From Microcoleus sp. bin38.metabat.b11b12b14.051 (GTDB lineage Bacteria > Cyanobacteriota > Cyanobacteriia > Cyanobacteriales > Microcoleaceae): 64,000 nucleotides of DNA. The notes under the pieces were generated by a model, which worked only from the letters and a program-made list of their open reading frames with translations, searched no databases and had not been told where the DNA came from. A program made the translations under genes and the position numbers. Positions 63,244 through 64,000 of this stretch are shown here, piece by piece; position 1 is the first letter of the stretch; every line of letters starts with the position of its first letter. Where the stretch lies: contig NZ_JAAFKD010000011.1 of assembly GCF_013299165.1 (NCBI RefSeq), positions 80,154 through 144,153 of the forward strand. Direction: 5' to 3'.

Positions 63244-64000
63244 ATGTTGAACTGGTGGGAGAAAAATTTGGCAAGTTGTGAATTAGGAGATGAGAGATTA
63301 AACAATAGAGCCTATTGCATAGGCAAAGCCTTGACTTAAGGCTTTGGGAAAGCATTGTCAGAAATATTTACTCATTGCAAACGAGTTGAAAAGAGCTTAT
63401 GAGTTTTTGCCAATAGCAAAACAGAATTTGACAAAGTAATTAAACCTCACTGTCAAATGACCTGTGAAGCTGTGGAAGAACAAGAAGTTGTATTATCCGT
63501 AGGAGATACTACCTTTCTCTTCTTATGGCAGCATTCAAGCCAAACGGGAAGGATATGGACCCACAGGCAACGGCGGGAATGGATTAATTTTACATAGTGA
63601 CGAGAGCGCTCGCCCCCGAACAAGGACAAGTAATGGGATTGCTATGGCAAAAGCTCTGGAATCGAGAGCACAAAGAAAAGCCACCGCAGCATGAAACCGC
63701 AGCCGCCAAAAAACAACGACAGGGAATGGCGCGAAAAGCTGCTCGTCAACGCCCATTTGAAGAAAAAGAGTCTTATCGATGGGTAGAAGCAATGACCGAA
63801 GTCGAGCATGAAGTCAGTAACAGCACGCTCCTTAATTCATGTTTTTGACCGATTCGGAGATATTACTGAAGTGTTCGACTCTTCACGTCAACTCAAACAT
63901 ACAGGAGTATTAGTACGTGCAGCTCATGATCGTAGTCTAGACCAGAATAGCGAACGTCTGTGGAAAAAGTTGGAATCGCAACCAATCAGATTTGAGCAGG
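63244..64000 (+). pseudogene. Decayed IS4-type transposase gene, continues past the right edge
   Basis: Pieces of an IS4/Tn5-like DDE transposase follow in order but in changing frames: MLNWWEKNLASCELGDERLNNRA (63244), an internal TAA at 63337, then SKTEFDKVIKPHCQMTCEAVEEQEVVLSVGDTTFL (about 63415-63518) with the first catalytic Asp in GDTT, GYGPTGNGGNGLILHS (63548), EQGQVMGLLWQKLWNRE (63618), then VEHEV, and from about 63822 RSLIHVFDRFGDITEVFDSS in another frame. At least four frameshifts or stops make it inactive. Terminal inverted repeats were not located. Confidence 0.85.

Overview
The window reads as chromosome of a filamentous cyanobacterium, most like the Microcoleus/Oscillatoria group. 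Signs are the many GCGATCGC (HIP1-type) sites, a PII protein (glnB) with a TTG start, cyanobacterial families (DUF3598, DUF3727, XisI, Uma2, kinase-GUN4 fusion, CofE-like protein), and a heavy load of short tandem repeats with a 7-base unit. The genus is inference; no rRNA or tRNA gene was seen to test it.

Layout. 0-7 kb: the 3' part of a CBS-GAF histidine kinase, a Wzc-type polysaccharide tyrosine kinase and a GPH sugar symporter. 7-18 kb: a stand-alone M41 protease domain, the site-2 protease rseP, two Uma2 genes, nth, rpsN, aat and leuS. 18-28 kb: an alpha/beta hydrolase, a SAM hydroxide adenosyltransferase divergent from a DUF3598 gene, a GIY-YIG protein, an aldo/keto reductase, an ABC-2 permease, a radical SAM enzyme and ndk, with two inverted arrays of one repeat family in between. 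28-36 kb: a leftward series ruvX, DUF3727, mltG, yqeG, proB, with a GNAT gene just upstream. 36-46 kb: a CofE-like protein, lone xisI and antitoxin-like genes, a two-gene histidine kinase operon, SIMPL and DUF1232 proteins. 46-54 kb: pcrA, a PD-(D/E)XK-like protein, a coupled pair of unknown small genes, a third Uma2 gene, an FGGY sugar kinase and hicAB. 54-64 kb: a kinase-GUN4 fusion, ilvB with an added zinc ribbon, an MFS exporter, glnB, rdgB, a phosphohexomutase and a decayed IS4-type transposase that runs off the right end.

The most striking property is the repeat content. At least five palindromic families alternate with the genes: A (GTAGTGAGGACTTTAGTCC), B (AGAAACCGGGTTTCT), C (CGGCGGTTGAAACCGCG), D (AGATCCCCCTAAATCCCCC) and E (GTAGGGGCGGTGCCCCC). 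Some form long homogeneous tandem arrays: nine copies of 76 bp and about ten copies of exactly 102 bp. Several lie inside genes and are translated: E in leuS and in the FGGY kinase, C as the last 20 codons of a Uma2 gene, and probably a further repeat at the end of the FGGY gene.

No complete prophage, CRISPR array or biosynthetic cluster is present. The best leads for something undescribed are the repeat families that enter coding sequence, the TACGTA cluster before the radical SAM gene, the coupled small-gene pair at 50.1-50.6 kb, and the zinc-ribbon acetolactate synthase.
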